Positions 1 through 7,174 of a DNA stretch of 12,100 bases are shown piece by piece. A program made the position numbers and the translations under genes. Under the pieces are notes generated by a model. The model did not search any database, was not told the DNA's origin, and worked only from the letters and a program-made list of their open reading frames with translations. This DNA is from an uncultured Bacteroidales bacterium (GTDB lineage Bacteria > Bacteroidota > Bacteroidia > Bacteroidales > Paludibacteraceae), in contig USNU01000015.1 of NCBI GenBank assembly GCA_900556095.1, positions 1 to 12,100 on the forward strand. The letters are read 5' to 3'. Each line of letters begins with the position of its first letter. Positions within the stretch are counted from its first letter, which is position 1.

Positions 1-483
1 TTGTGCTTGCAGTCGCCGGCGCAGCATAAGCGTCATGCGGTCCTCCTCTATCTGCGAATCACCGTAATGCACCACCCGTATGCTATGTTCTTCCGCCTCC
101 GCCAACGAGGAATAAAAAGCACTCAGATATGTGCGTGTATCTACAGCAAGGTGGTTTTGATGAAGAGTTGTATCCCGGGTTTGCGTTTCGAAGTTATTTT
201 CCCTGTTCTTTCCCTGTTCTTTCCCAGAGGATAGCGTATCTTCTGCCAAGTCTTTGTCCTGAATATTCTTGAAATCTGTATCATCAAGATATTCTGTTTC
301 CCCTGCCGGTAATTCTTCCTCTTCCGTGGATTGCGTATGGTCCATGTCTAAAACCGATGCCAATGTAGTCCATCTCAGTTCGAGCCAACCGATATGGATA
401 TTATCCTTAGGGAATACTACACACAGCCCCCCGAAGAGAGCAATACAAAGCCAGATAAACAGAGCAATACGACGGGGCGGCAT
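1..483 (-). CDS. SGNH/GDSL-hydrolase-like protein, N-terminal part (cut by window edge)
   Basis: The frame is open from an ATG at 483 to the window edge, giving 161 residues; the rest of the gene lies outside. An in-frame TGA sits 2 codons upstream of the ATG, so this is the first possible start in the frame. Residues 4-24 hold two arginines followed by a hydrophobic stretch, which fits a signal anchor or membrane helix. Residues 50-110 are acidic and polar and look like a flexible linker. Residues 136-151 read RVVHYGDSQIEEDRMT, which fits block I of SGNH/GDSL hydrolases, with Ser143 as the likely nucleophile. In Bacteroidota, proteins with this motif often sit beside MBOAT O-acyltransferases and are thought to work on envelope polysaccharide acylation; that role is inference here. 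The other catalytic blocks are not in the window. A consensus promoter lies 55 bp upstream, so the gene is probably transcribed separately from trkH. Confidence 0.75.
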   Translation of the reverse strand, partial: MPPRRIALFIWLCIALFGGLCVVFPKDNIHIGWLELRWTTLASVLDMDHTQSTEEEELPAGETEYLDDTDFKNIQDKDLAEDTLSSGKEQGKNRENNFETQTRDTTLHQNHLAVDTRTYLSAFYSSLAEAEEHSIRVVHYGDSQIEEDRMTLMLRRRLQAQ

Positions 484-537
484 GGATAATCAGGAATAAA
501 ATATAATGTAGTAGATGTCAGAAACACATTTTCCCTG

Positions 538-569
538 CAAAGGTACAACTAATTATCCGTACTGCCAAA
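538..569 (-). promoter_or_regulatory. Bacteroidota-type promoter for the SGNH-like gene
   Basis: On the minus strand TTTG (569-566) is followed after 20 nt by TACCTTTG (545-538). This matches the Bacteroidota primary sigma consensus (TTTG, 19-21 nt, TAnnTTTG). It implies a leader of about 50 nt before the ATG at 483. A small inverted repeat, CCGTA (557-561) and TACGG (570-574), brackets the -33 box and could be chance. Confidence 0.65.
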
Positions 570-666
570 TACGGAATGCGTTTTGTCTTCGCAGCAAGCG
601 CCTTATAGGGGGCTTAGGGTATATTAACCTGAAAACAAACAAGACAGATTAAGGAAAACGGACGAC

Positions 667-2169
667 TTATTTTTTCCACAGTGCTTTGGTGAAGAGGAGT
701 AGGACGGTGAAAATCTCCAGACGGCCGATGAGCATGACAAATGTCATTGTCCACTTAGCCACGACGGGGAAATCGGTATAGGTGCCCACAGGACCAAAAT
801 GTCCGATACTGACTCCCACATTGCCTATACCTGATACTGCGGTGCCGATAGCCTCGTCGAATGCTACCCCCGTGGCACAGAAAATCAGTACCGCAATGCC
901 GATGATGGTGATATAGAAAAAGAGGAACGCCATCACATTGCTAATCGTCTGTTCGGAGACCGAATGACCATTGAATCGCACGGGCAAGACGGCGTTTGGG
1001 TGGATACGTCGTTTGAGTTCGGTCATTGCGCTCTTGGCGAAGATACCTATACGCACCCATTTGATACCGCCACATGTACTACCAGACGAGGCTCCGGTGA
1101 ACATTATAAAGAAGACCATTGCCCAGAACAATTTGGGCCATGTCATATAGTCGCTTGCTGCAAAGCCCGTGGTAGTCATGGCTGACACCACAGTGAAGAA
1201 ACTCTTTCGGAAAGCCCTTTCTGCATCCCAAAAGAAGTCTGCATCTACAATAAACTGATTAGGTATAGGCTCTATAAAATTGTAGTGCAAGAATAGTCCT
1301 GTACTCAGCACTATGGTGCACAGTGCCACCGCACCTGCATACCACTGAGTTTCTTCGTCATGGAGCAACCGCGTTGGTTTGCCACGAAACAGAAATATCA
1401 ATTGTGTGAAATTGATTCCCGAAAGAAACATAAATATAGTGATAGTGTATTGAATAGCGGGCGAGTAGTTGATGATACTGGCATTCTTCGTGGAGAAACC
1501 ACCCGTGGCTATGGTGGACATCGAGTGGCACACAGAATCAAACCCATCCATACCGAGCAACCATAAAATCCCTGTTTCTGCCATAGTCAGAAAGATATAC
1601 ATACCCCACATGTGTTTGGCAGTATCGGCAATACGAGGCGACAGTTTCTCATAACTGACGCCCGTAGCCTCGGCGGCGTACAACTGCATACCGCCCAAAC
1701 CGAACATTGGTAATATCGCCACACTGAGGACGATAATCCCCATACCGCCAATCCAGTGGGTCATAGCACGCCAAAGGAGTACACCATGCGTCATCACCTC
1801 CACATCGGGGATGACGGATGCCCCCGTGGTGGTAAGACCTGACATTGTTTCAAACCAACAATCAGTGATTGTAAGCATTGCCCCGCTCAGCCAATAGGGC
1901 AACATTCCGAAGATAGAATAGACCACCCATACAGTTGCTACAATCACATATCCTTCGCGTTCCCCCACGTGTTTGGTTGCCTCGCGTCCGCATACACATA
2001 GCAGCAGACCGCCCAACAGTGTGATGATGGTGGATACCACGAAAGCCCCCGTGTCAGGGGCGCGATAGGCCCACGAGACACAGGTAGGTATCAACATAAA
2101 GAGCGACTCGATACAGAGCAGCACTCCCATCGTCTTGATGACCAATCGCCAGTTAAAAGTCCGCGTCAT
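667..2169 (-). CDS. trkH: TrkH family potassium uptake protein, membrane subunit
   Basis: This 500-residue polytopic membrane protein is the pore-forming subunit of a Trk/Ktr-type K+ uptake system in the inner membrane. It shows the four pore-loop repeats of the family, each with a filter glycine: TTTGAS (113-118), TIATGGFS (219-226), MTTTGFA (331-337) and GIGNVGVS (447-454). Other family hallmarks are the cytoplasmic GGIKWVR segment (367-373) and the C-terminal GRLEIFTVL (482-490). The length agrees with full-length TrkH proteins (roughly 480-500 residues). The start is the ATG at 2169, 21 bp after the trkA stop; the protein begins with a short basic segment before the first helix. The gene lies last in the apparent dxs-trkA-trkH operon, directly after its regulatory partner TrkA. 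Nothing looks truncated. The family assignment is secure; ion preference (K+ alone or K+ with Na+/H+ coupling) cannot be decided. Confidence 0.96.
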   Translation of the reverse strand: MTRTFNWRLVIKTMGVLLCIESLFMLIPTCVSWAYRAPDTGAFVVSTIITLLGGLLLCVCGREATKHVGEREGYVIVATVWVVYSIFGMLPYWLSGAMLTITDCWFETMSGLTTTGASVIPDVEVMTHGVLLWRAMTHWIGGMGIIVLSVAILPMFGLGGMQLYAAEATGVSYEKLSPRIADTAKHMWGMYIFLTMAETGILWLLGMDGFDSVCHSMSTIATGGFSTKNASIINYSPAIQYTITIFMFLSGINFTQLIFLFRGKPTRLLHDEETQWYAGAVALCTIVLSTGLFLHYNFIEPIPNQFIVDADFFWDAERAFRKSFFTVVSAMTTTGFAASDYMTWPKLFWAMVFFIMFTGASSGSTCGGIKWVRIGIFAKSAMTELKRRIHPNAVLPVRFNGHSVSEQTISNVMAFLFFYITIIGIAVLIFCATGVAFDEAIGTAVSGIGNVGVSIGHFGPVGTYTDFPVVAKWTMTFVMLIGRLEIFTVLLLFTKALWKK

Positions 2170-2190
2170 AGATAATCCGTCTTTGCTCTT

Positions 2191-3525
2191 TTATTTGAAG
2201 AAGTGTTCCAGTCGGCGCAGCACATGTTTTTTGCAGAACACCACCACTTGGTCGTTGGCGATGATACGTGTCTCGCCGTTGACCAACACTCCCTCGCCTG
2301 CGCGCACGATGGCACCGATATTGGTGTCTTCGGGGAGTTCCATATCGCGCACTTTTCCCCGCGTGATACGACTTCCCTCCTTGGCGATAAACACCACTAT
2401 CTCGGCGTCTGCGCTGGTCAGGTTGTGGATATTCAGCACACTCGCGTCCAACAACATCTGATAGATATAGGATGCGGTGATGGTTTTTTTGTTGAGCACG
2501 GTGCCTATATCCAACGCCTCAGCCATAGGTATATAGTCGATATTCTCGACCTCGGCGATGGTCTTCCCTACCCCGAACCGCTTTGCCGCCAGGCAGGCGA
2601 AGATGTTTGCCTCGCTGCTGTCGGTAACCGCCACAAAGGCATCGGCATCTTGTATGCCCTCCTCCTTGAGGACCGTCATATCCGATCCGTCGGCATTGAT
2701 AATCAGCGCATGCGGGAGTTTTTCCGACAGTTGGGTGCATACCTCGCGGTCTTTCTCCAGAATCTTGATATTCAGGTCTTCGGGGAGTGCTAACGCGGCT
2801 TTGCGCGTGATACGCGAACCTCCGAAGAATATGATGTTGTGTATATCTCCTTTGTGCTTTCCCAACTGCTCACGCAGAAAATCCATTTCCTCGCGGTTGC
2901 AGACCACATACACTACATCGCCCGCCAACACTTGGTCGCTACCACGCGGGATGATCGTTTCGCTTTCACGCTTGATAGCCACAATACGGAACCGACCGTG
3001 GTTGTAGATACCCGAACTGAAAGTCTTGTTGACTACCGCCGCGCCCTCGCGCACTTTCACGACGCATAGTTCCATCGCGCCATGGCAGAGAGAGAGGTGA
3101 AACCGCATCCAGTTGGTGCGCAGCGACTCCTCTATCTCGTTGGCGGCAAGCACCTCAGGGTAGATTAGGTGGTTCAGCCCCATCTGCTCAAAGAGACCTT
3201 TGTTGCCGGGCAGCAGATACTCGTAGTTGTCGATACGCGCCAAGGTACGCTTTGCACCTAACTGATTGGCAATCAGGCACGAAGTGATATTCTCGGTCTC
3301 TACGGGGGTAACGGCGATAAACAAATCGACGTTCTTCACCCCTATATCCTGCAAATCGTGGATAGAAGTGGGGCTGCCGACCTTGGTCAGCATATCATAA
3401 TCAGCGTCTAAGAAGCCCAATCGCTCTCTGCTCTCGTCCAACAGGCTGATTTCCATCTCCTCTTCCGACAGCAACTTCGCCAAGTGGGTTCCTACCTCTC
3501 CTGCTCCTACAATGATAACACGCAT
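2191..3525 (-). CDS. trkA: Trk potassium uptake regulator TrkA (two RCK domains)
   Basis: This 444-residue cytoplasmic protein gates TrkH in response to nucleotides. The layout is RCK_N (about 1-125), TrkA_C (about 140-225), a second RCK_N (about 228-350) and a second TrkA_C (about 368-444). That is the usual tandem arrangement and length of TrkA. The first Rossmann motif is canonical, GAGEVG (7-12), with an acidic residue (D30) at the end of the second strand. The second motif reads GGSRIT (235-240), so two of the glycines expected in a dinucleotide-binding loop are replaced; E257 is in the position of the acidic residue. The second site may therefore bind a different nucleotide or none. The start is the ATG at 3525, 27 bp after the dxs stop; trkH follows 21 bp later. 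The three genes are likely co-transcribed. Confidence 0.96.
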   Translation of the reverse strand: MRVIIVGAGEVGTHLAKLLSEEEMEISLLDESRERLGFLDADYDMLTKVGSPTSIHDLQDIGVKNVDLFIAVTPVETENITSCLIANQLGAKRTLARIDNYEYLLPGNKGLFEQMGLNHLIYPEVLAANEIEESLRTNWMRFHLSLCHGAMELCVVKVREGAAVVNKTFSSGIYNHGRFRIVAIKRESETIIPRGSDQVLAGDVVYVVCNREEMDFLREQLGKHKGDIHNIIFFGGSRITRKAALALPEDLNIKILEKDREVCTQLSEKLPHALIINADGSDMTVLKEEGIQDADAFVAVTDSSEANIFACLAAKRFGVGKTIAEVENIDYIPMAEALDIGTVLNKKTITASYIYQMLLDASVLNIHNLTSADAEIVVFIAKEGSRITRGKVRDMELPEDTNIGAIVRAGEGVLVNGETRIIANDQVVVFCKKHVLRRLEHFFK

Positions 3526-3527
3526 AG

Positions 3528-3560
3528 TTAATTGTGAATTAAGAATGAAGAATTATGAAT
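3528..3560. repeat. AT-rich degenerate repeat between dxs and trkA
   Basis: The short spacer and the last codons of dxs consist of imperfect copies of a unit like AATTATGAAT (for example AATTGTGAATT, then AAGAATTATGAAT). I recall similar AT-rich repeated units as common in intergenic DNA of Bacteroidales. Here the unit overlaps the final codons and stop of dxs, so it may have replaced the original 3' end of the gene. Confidence 0.4.
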
Positions 3561-5445
3561 GGCAATTCTCGCTGATTGTTTGGGCGATGCCTTCGGCGTC
3601 GAGAGCGAGCATGTGGTTGAGTTCGGCGGTGCTGCCATGCTCCACAAATCGGTCTTGCACCCCCAAGCGCACCACACGGGGAGTATAAGCATGGTCTGCC
3701 ATCCATTCCAATACTGCCGAACCGAGTCCGCCACACACCTCGCCATCCTCCACGGTAATCAGTGTCTTATACTTTTTGCCTATCTCGTGCAACAAACTAT
3801 CGTCCAACGGCTTGAGCCAGCGCATATCGTAATGCCCCACCTCCGCACCGTTGGGGAGGGTTTGCAGGGCGGCTTGGACGGTGTTTCCGATAGCACCAAT
3901 AGACAGCACCGCTATGTCTTTACCCTCTTGCAGACAGACCCCCTTGCCGTATTCCACTGGCGTATGCCTCTCCGCCAAGACACTCCTGCCACGCGGGTAA
4001 CGGATAGCCACAGGACCATCCAAACGCTGCGCCAGCGTCATCATATCGCGCAAGTCCTCCGCCACACAGGGTGCACAGATAGACATATTAGGTATCGGGC
4101 GCAGGTATGCCATATCGAACAGACCATGGTGGGTGGCACCGTCGTTGCCCACTATCCCCGCGCGGTCGATACACAACACCACATGCAGGTTGGGCAGTGC
4201 CACATCGTGGATGATATTGTCGTACGCCCGCTGCATAAACGACGAGTAGATATTGCAATAGGGGAGCAGTCCCTCTTTCGCCATACCCGCCGAGAACGTA
4301 ACCGCATGCCCCTCGGCAATCCCCACATCGAACACCCGCGACGGCATTTCTTTTTGCATAATCGTCATCGAGCAACCACTGGGCATAGCCGGCGTAACAC
4401 CCACGATATCAGGGTTTTGCTTTGCCAACGCCAGCAACTGTTCGCCGAACACCTCCTGCCAAAGCGGTGCCTGTGCTTTTAGCGCGCGCTCACCGGTAGC
4501 CACATTGAATTCGCCGGGCGCGTGCCAAACGGTCTGGTCGTTCTCCGCCGGCGCATATCCTTTGCCTTTCTGCGTAACGATATGCAGCACTTTCGGACCC
4601 CTGTGGTTCTTTATCTCCGACAGAATACGCACCAGCGAAACCACGTCATGCCCGTCTGCAGGACCGAAATAGCGGATATTCAGCCCTTGGAAGATATTGC
4701 TCGGTTGGTGCGAGAGTATCGCTTTCAGGCTGTTGCTCTGCCGCAACACACGCTGTTTCTTGCGGTCGTCTATTAGGTGCATACGGACAGCCAAACGGTA
4801 TAGTTTCCAACGCCATTTGTTATAGCGTTCACTGGTCGTCAGGTCGAGAAGATACTGTGTGAAACCGCCATGGATAGGGTCAATCGCCATATTGTTGTCG
4901 TTCAGGATAATCAGCAGATTATTCTTATCCATCGAGGTGTTGTTCAGCCCCTCAAACGCCAATCCGCCCGTCATGGCACCATCGCCGATTATCGCCACCA
5001 CGTTCTTATTCTCGTGCCTCATCTCCGAAGCGATGTCAATACCCAATGCCGCAGAGATAGAGTTGCTGGCATGCCCCGCCACAAAAGCGTCATACTCGCT
5101 CTCGGCGGGCGTGGGGAAAGGCGCAAGTCCCTTAAATTGACGGTTGGTATGGAAACGCTCGCGCCGACCGGTGAGTATCTTGTGGGCATACGCCTGGTGC
5201 CCCACATCCCACACCAATTTGTCCGACGGGGTGTTGAATACGTAGTGTAGCGCAACGGTCAGTTCGATACTGCCCAACGACGACGCCAGATGTCCCGGGT
5301 TATGACTCAGTTCTTCTATGATAAACCGCCGCAATTCATCGCATACCGCGGGTAGGGCTTCCGTGGGGAGTTTTTTCAAATCCGCAGGCGAGTCAATCTT
5401 GCTTAGGTAGGGATATGTGTTATTATGTTCTGTTGTATTTGCCAT
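3553..5445 (-). CDS. dxs: 1-deoxy-D-xylulose-5-phosphate synthase
   Basis: This enzyme joins pyruvate and glyceraldehyde 3-phosphate into DXP with thiamine diphosphate, the entry step of the MEP isoprenoid pathway in the cytoplasm. With the start at the ATG at 5445 it has 630 residues, normal for Dxs. Visible hallmarks are: NPGH with His52 near the N terminus; the ThDP/Mg2+ motif GDGAMTGG (154-161) followed by Asn183; VGIAEGHAV with the catalytic glutamate at 378; the segment DRAGIVGNDG (427-436) followed by the conserved His439; and the C-terminal transketolase domain ending near HGSTAEL (603-609). An alternative TTG at 5466 would add seven residues. It overlaps the -7 promoter box, so it should lie upstream of the transcript, and I reject it. 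The gene heads the probable dxs-trkA-trkH operon. Joining isoprenoid synthesis and K+ uptake in one transcript reflects gene order, not a known functional link. Confidence 0.97.
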   Translation of the reverse strand: MANTTEHNNTYPYLSKIDSPADLKKLPTEALPAVCDELRRFIIEELSHNPGHLASSLGSIELTVALHYVFNTPSDKLVWDVGHQAYAHKILTGRRERFHTNRQFKGLAPFPTPAESEYDAFVAGHASNSISAALGIDIASEMRHENKNVVAIIGDGAMTGGLAFEGLNNTSMDKNNLLIILNDNNMAIDPIHGGFTQYLLDLTTSERYNKWRWKLYRLAVRMHLIDDRKKQRVLRQSNSLKAILSHQPSNIFQGLNIRYFGPADGHDVVSLVRILSEIKNHRGPKVLHIVTQKGKGYAPAENDQTVWHAPGEFNVATGERALKAQAPLWQEVFGEQLLALAKQNPDIVGVTPAMPSGCSMTIMQKEMPSRVFDVGIAEGHAVTFSAGMAKEGLLPYCNIYSSFMQRAYDNIIHDVALPNLHVVLCIDRAGIVGNDGATHHGLFDMAYLRPIPNMSICAPCVAEDLRDMMTLAQRLDGPVAIRYPRGRSVLAERHTPVEYGKGVCLQEGKDIAVLSIGAIGNTVQAALQTLPNGAEVGHYDMRWLKPLDDSLLHEIGKKYKTLITVEDGEVCGGLGSAVLEWMADHAYTPRVVRLGVQDRFVEHGSTAELNHMLALDAEGIAQTISENCHS

Positions 5446-5463
5446 GTTTTTGATTAAAGTTCG

Positions 5464-5495
5464 CAAAGTTACAACTTATTTCCGATATATGCAAG
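5464..5495 (-). promoter_or_regulatory. Promoter of the dxs-trkA-trkH operon
   Basis: On the minus strand CTTG (5495-5492) is followed after 20 nt by TAACTTTG (5471-5464), close to the Bacteroidota consensus. Transcription would start near 5458, giving a leader of only about 10-15 nt before the ATG at 5445. This placement decides the dxs start. Confidence 0.65.
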
Positions 5496-5505
5496 AGTAT
5501 GCCGT

Positions 5506-5519
5506 TAATGCATAATGCA
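5506..5519 (+). repeat. 14-bp direct repeat, left copy
   Basis: TAATGCATAATGCA occurs here and again, identical, at 6182-6195. The two copies bracket the HNH-like gene and its promoter region. The unit contains the palindrome ATGCAT. Confidence 0.6.
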
Positions 5520-5673
5520 GTCTTTTGCATAATCATAATACGAATTACGGTGATGATATGGTCAGAGAAAGGTGGTTATGTATTATTGCCTACTATCAGA
5601 GTATTTAGCAGGTGTGGAAAATGCTATATGGAACTGACAATTCGTAAAAAAGAAAGAAAAATAAGGTTCGAAA

Positions 5674-5705
5674 CTTGTATATATTGTTTTTTTAACCTAT
5701 TTTCG
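5674..5705 (+). promoter_or_regulatory. Candidate promoter of the HNH-like gene
   Basis: CTTG (5674-5677) is followed after 20 nt by TATTTTCG (5698-5705), which differs from TAnnTTTG at one of the fixed positions. The spacing is correct. The leader to the ATG at 5771 would be about 60 nt. This is the best match on the plus strand between dxs and the gene. Confidence 0.35.
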
Positions 5706-5770
5706 CAGCAGAAGACAAAGTGCTTCGTCTAATTACCATTGATTGTTTAATCCATTAAAAACTTAACCGT

Positions 5771-6184
5771 ATGCAAGAGTTTAACAAAGACATTATTGAA
5801 GTGGTTTGGGAGAAAGGTCGTATCATAGAAGGATATGATCCTGCCAAGTTCCGCCAAGATGCGTGTGGCGCATGGATCACCCGCGATAAATATGGCGATA
5901 AGACCAGTAATTTCGGCTGGGTGATTGACCATATATGTCCCCGCAGTCTGCTCGAAAGACACAATGTTCCCGAAGATGCAGTGAATGACGTGGTCAATCT
6001 GCAACCGATGCATTGGGCAAACGATATGTCGAAGGGTGAGAGTTACCCGATATTTTTGTCCTCACGCTATGCCGTAGAGGGCGACAATATCACCCTTGTG
6101 CAGAGTTTTATCATCAATGATGCCGTTCGCACGGCGGTGGATAAGTTCTTTGAACCGTTTTTCAAGCCCAGCAGCGGCGAATAA
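5771..6184 (+). CDS. Small HNH endonuclease-like protein
   Basis: This is a 137-residue soluble protein with no signal peptide. The central part fits the HNH (beta-beta-alpha metal) fold. WVIDHICPRSLL (50-61) supplies the Asp-His pair at D53 and H54. VVNLQPMHWANDMSKGESYP (74-93) supplies the middle asparagine (N76) and the final H/N positions (H81, N84). ACGAWITRDKYGD (31-43) resembles the strand that precedes the motif in stand-alone HNH proteins. There are only two cysteines in the visible core (C32 and C56), so no four-cysteine zinc site. Such proteins usually cut or nick DNA with a divalent metal; the substrate is unknown. The gene stands alone on the plus strand, has no methylase or other restriction partner nearby, and ends 20 bp before a strong terminator. 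The start is the ATG at 5771 in an AT-rich context. The fold call is good; the cellular role is open. Confidence 0.8.
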   Translation: MQEFNKDIIEVVWEKGRIIEGYDPAKFRQDACGAWITRDKYGDKTSNFGWVIDHICPRSLLERHNVPEDAVNDVVNLQPMHWANDMSKGESYPIFLSSRYAVEGDNITLVQSFIINDAVRTAVDKFFEPFFKPSSGE

Positions 6185-6195
6185 TGCATAATGCA
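6182..6195 (+). repeat. 14-bp direct repeat, right copy
   Basis: This is the second copy of TAATGCATAATGCA (first at 5506-5519). Its first three bases are the stop codon of the HNH-like gene. The copies are 676 bp apart from start to start. Confidence 0.6.
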
Positions 6196-6203
6196 TAGTA
6201 AAA

Positions 6204-6253
6204 CAGCCCGCTTTCTCGAGAATTACTCTTTGAGAGAGCGGGCTGCTGTTTTT
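6204..6253. terminator. Bidirectional intrinsic terminator between convergent genes
   Basis: A 14-bp stem is formed by CAGCCCGCTTTCTC (6204-6217) and GAGAGAGCGGGCTG (6232-6245), with one T/G pair and a 14-nt loop that can fold a small inner stem. A T run (6248-6253) follows on the plus strand and a TTTTA run follows on the minus strand. It lies between the 3' ends of the HNH-like gene and the ion channel gene, so it can stop transcription from both. Confidence 0.85.
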
Positions 6254-6269
6254 TGTTTTCCGCTTGCCG

Positions 6270-7049
6270 TTATTCCTTTTTTTGTGCCAGGAGTTGGTCT
6301 ATTTTCTCATTCAGTTCCTTCACTTGTTTCTCAAGGTCATCGTTGTTGTCGCTTACCATCGCGTCCACAAAGATAGAGTTGACCAACGACAAACCGATAA
6401 TGCTGCAAAGCACCAGCAACAGGCTGAAATACAGGCGTACCCAATGGGCCGTTACAATAGAAGATCCGGCGGCAATCGTATCAGGTATCTCGTTCCATCC
6501 CTCGCCCGTGCAGATACGGAAAATGGAGTAGATGCTGTCGATAGGTGTGGCAAAGTACTCTGGTGCCGAGTCGCGGAAAAGGGCGCACGACACCAGTGCC
6601 ACTATCAGTATCAGCACCAAGAATCCGGCAAAGACTCCATAACTATCCCGCATCGCCTTGCCAAAATTCTTGGCGATATTGGCGAAATTGGGGAAAATAT
6701 GGATAATACGGAAAAAACGCAGTACGCGCAGTAACCTCAGTACCAACAAGATAGACAGATTGCCCAATATGCCTGTCGGCACAAAAAACGCCACTATCGA
6801 GGGTAAGGACAATATCACCAACGTACCGTCCAAGCGGTTCCAACCGTTTCGCCAATAGCCTTTGATACCGTATTCTACTTGCTTCACCACCATCTCAATG
6901 ATAAAGATAAGTGTGCAGACGAGGTCGGCAATCGCCAATGCCATATTATTGACACCGCTCTCTTGGGCAAAGATAATTGCTGCATTGAGGATAATTACGC
7001 ACAGGATAATATGTTCATTGAGAAAGATTTTTTGTATCAGTTGTTTCAT
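6270..7049 (-). CDS. Voltage-gated cation channel, single-domain (NaChBac-like, ion transport family)
   Basis: This 259-residue inner-membrane protein has the six-helix plan of bacterial voltage-gated channels, so four subunits should form one pore. The S4 voltage sensor is clear: R105, R108, R111 and R114 at every third position in LVLRLLRVLRFFR (102-114). The pore loop reads RICTGEGWNEIPD (178-190). The TxExW pattern marks the selectivity filter, with Glu183 giving a ring of four glutamates. The S6 helix is about 205-230. After it comes an acidic neck and a heptad coiled coil (about 238-256), the usual tetramer-forming tail of this family. Length is typical. The filter TGEGW differs from TLESW of the best-known bacterial sodium channels and resembles eukaryotic calcium channel repeats, so selectivity is uncertain. 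The ATG at 7049 follows a good promoter, and the gene is convergent with the HNH-like gene. Confidence 0.92.
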   Translation of the reverse strand: MKQLIQKIFLNEHIILCVIILNAAIIFAQESGVNNMALAIADLVCTLIFIIEMVVKQVEYGIKGYWRNGWNRLDGTLVILSLPSIVAFFVPTGILGNLSILLVLRLLRVLRFFRIIHIFPNFANIAKNFGKAMRDSYGVFAGFLVLILIVALVSCALFRDSAPEYFATPIDSIYSIFRICTGEGWNEIPDTIAAGSSIVTAHWVRLYFSLLLVLCSIIGLSLVNSIFVDAMVSDNNDDLEKQVKELNEKIDQLLAQKKE

Positions 7050-7078
7050 ATTGTTTCAATAGTTTGTTTATTGACGTA

Positions 7079-7108
7079 CAAAGGTATTGCTTTATCAGGA
7101 CACACAAA
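7079..7108 (-). promoter_or_regulatory. Promoter of the ion channel gene
   Basis: On the minus strand TTTG (7108-7105) is followed after 18 nt by TACCTTTG (7086-7079), a full match to the -7 consensus. The leader to the ATG at 7049 would be about 23 nt. The -33 box touches the left arm of the inverted repeat at 7108-7159. Confidence 0.6.
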
Positions 7109-7159
7109 TAACAATCCGCCTTCTCGAAGGTGGAAACTTACAAGAAAGAGGATTGTTAT
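7108..7159. terminator. Nested inverted repeat at the end of the right-hand gene cluster
   Basis: The outer arms ATAACAATCC (7108-7117) and GGATTGTTAT (7150-7159) pair perfectly over 10 bp. Inside, CCGCCTTC (7116-7123) and GAAGGTGG (7126-7133) form a second hairpin that shares two bases with the outer left arm. On the minus strand the structure lies 16 bp after the stop of the 120-residue gene and is followed by a moderately T-rich run. It is therefore a likely terminator of the cluster. The T run is weak, so an RNA-stabilising hairpin or an operator for the adjacent channel promoter is also possible. Confidence 0.55.
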
Positions 7160-7174
7160 CTACTATATGGTGGG

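Larger units (their letters stand above)
5446..5770. other. Divergent intergenic region between dxs and the HNH-like gene
   Basis: This 325-bp stretch between divergent genes is AT-rich. Its left end holds the dxs promoter. From 5506 to 5519 it contains the sequence TAATGCATAATGCA, which recurs at the end of the HNH-like gene. The part from 5640 to 5770 is purine-rich and then T-rich, with a candidate promoter. I see no convincing small gene or structured RNA in it; the open frame at 5499-5732 has no family resemblance I recognise. Confidence 0.5.

Noticed and set aside
596..615. Possible terminator hairpin downstream of trkH
   Set aside because: AAGCGCC and GGGGCTT pair with a G/G mismatch in the stem and no T run follows on the minus strand.
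2203..2793. Long plus-strand open frame inside trkA (196 codons)
   Set aside because: It is antisense to a clear trkA and its product has no recognisable pattern; it follows from the codon bias of trkA.
3559..4482. 307-codon plus-strand open frame inside dxs
   Set aside because: The opposite frame is a full, motif-complete Dxs; the His/Arg-rich product is typical of antisense shadow frames.
5499..5732. 77-codon plus-strand frame in the dxs-HNH gap
   Set aside because: It overlaps the candidate HNH promoter, shows no domain-like pattern and has no clear promoter of its own.
5506..6195. Insertion sequence around the HNH-like gene
   Set aside because: No transposase and no terminal inverted repeats are seen; only the short direct repeat remains, which I list as a finding.
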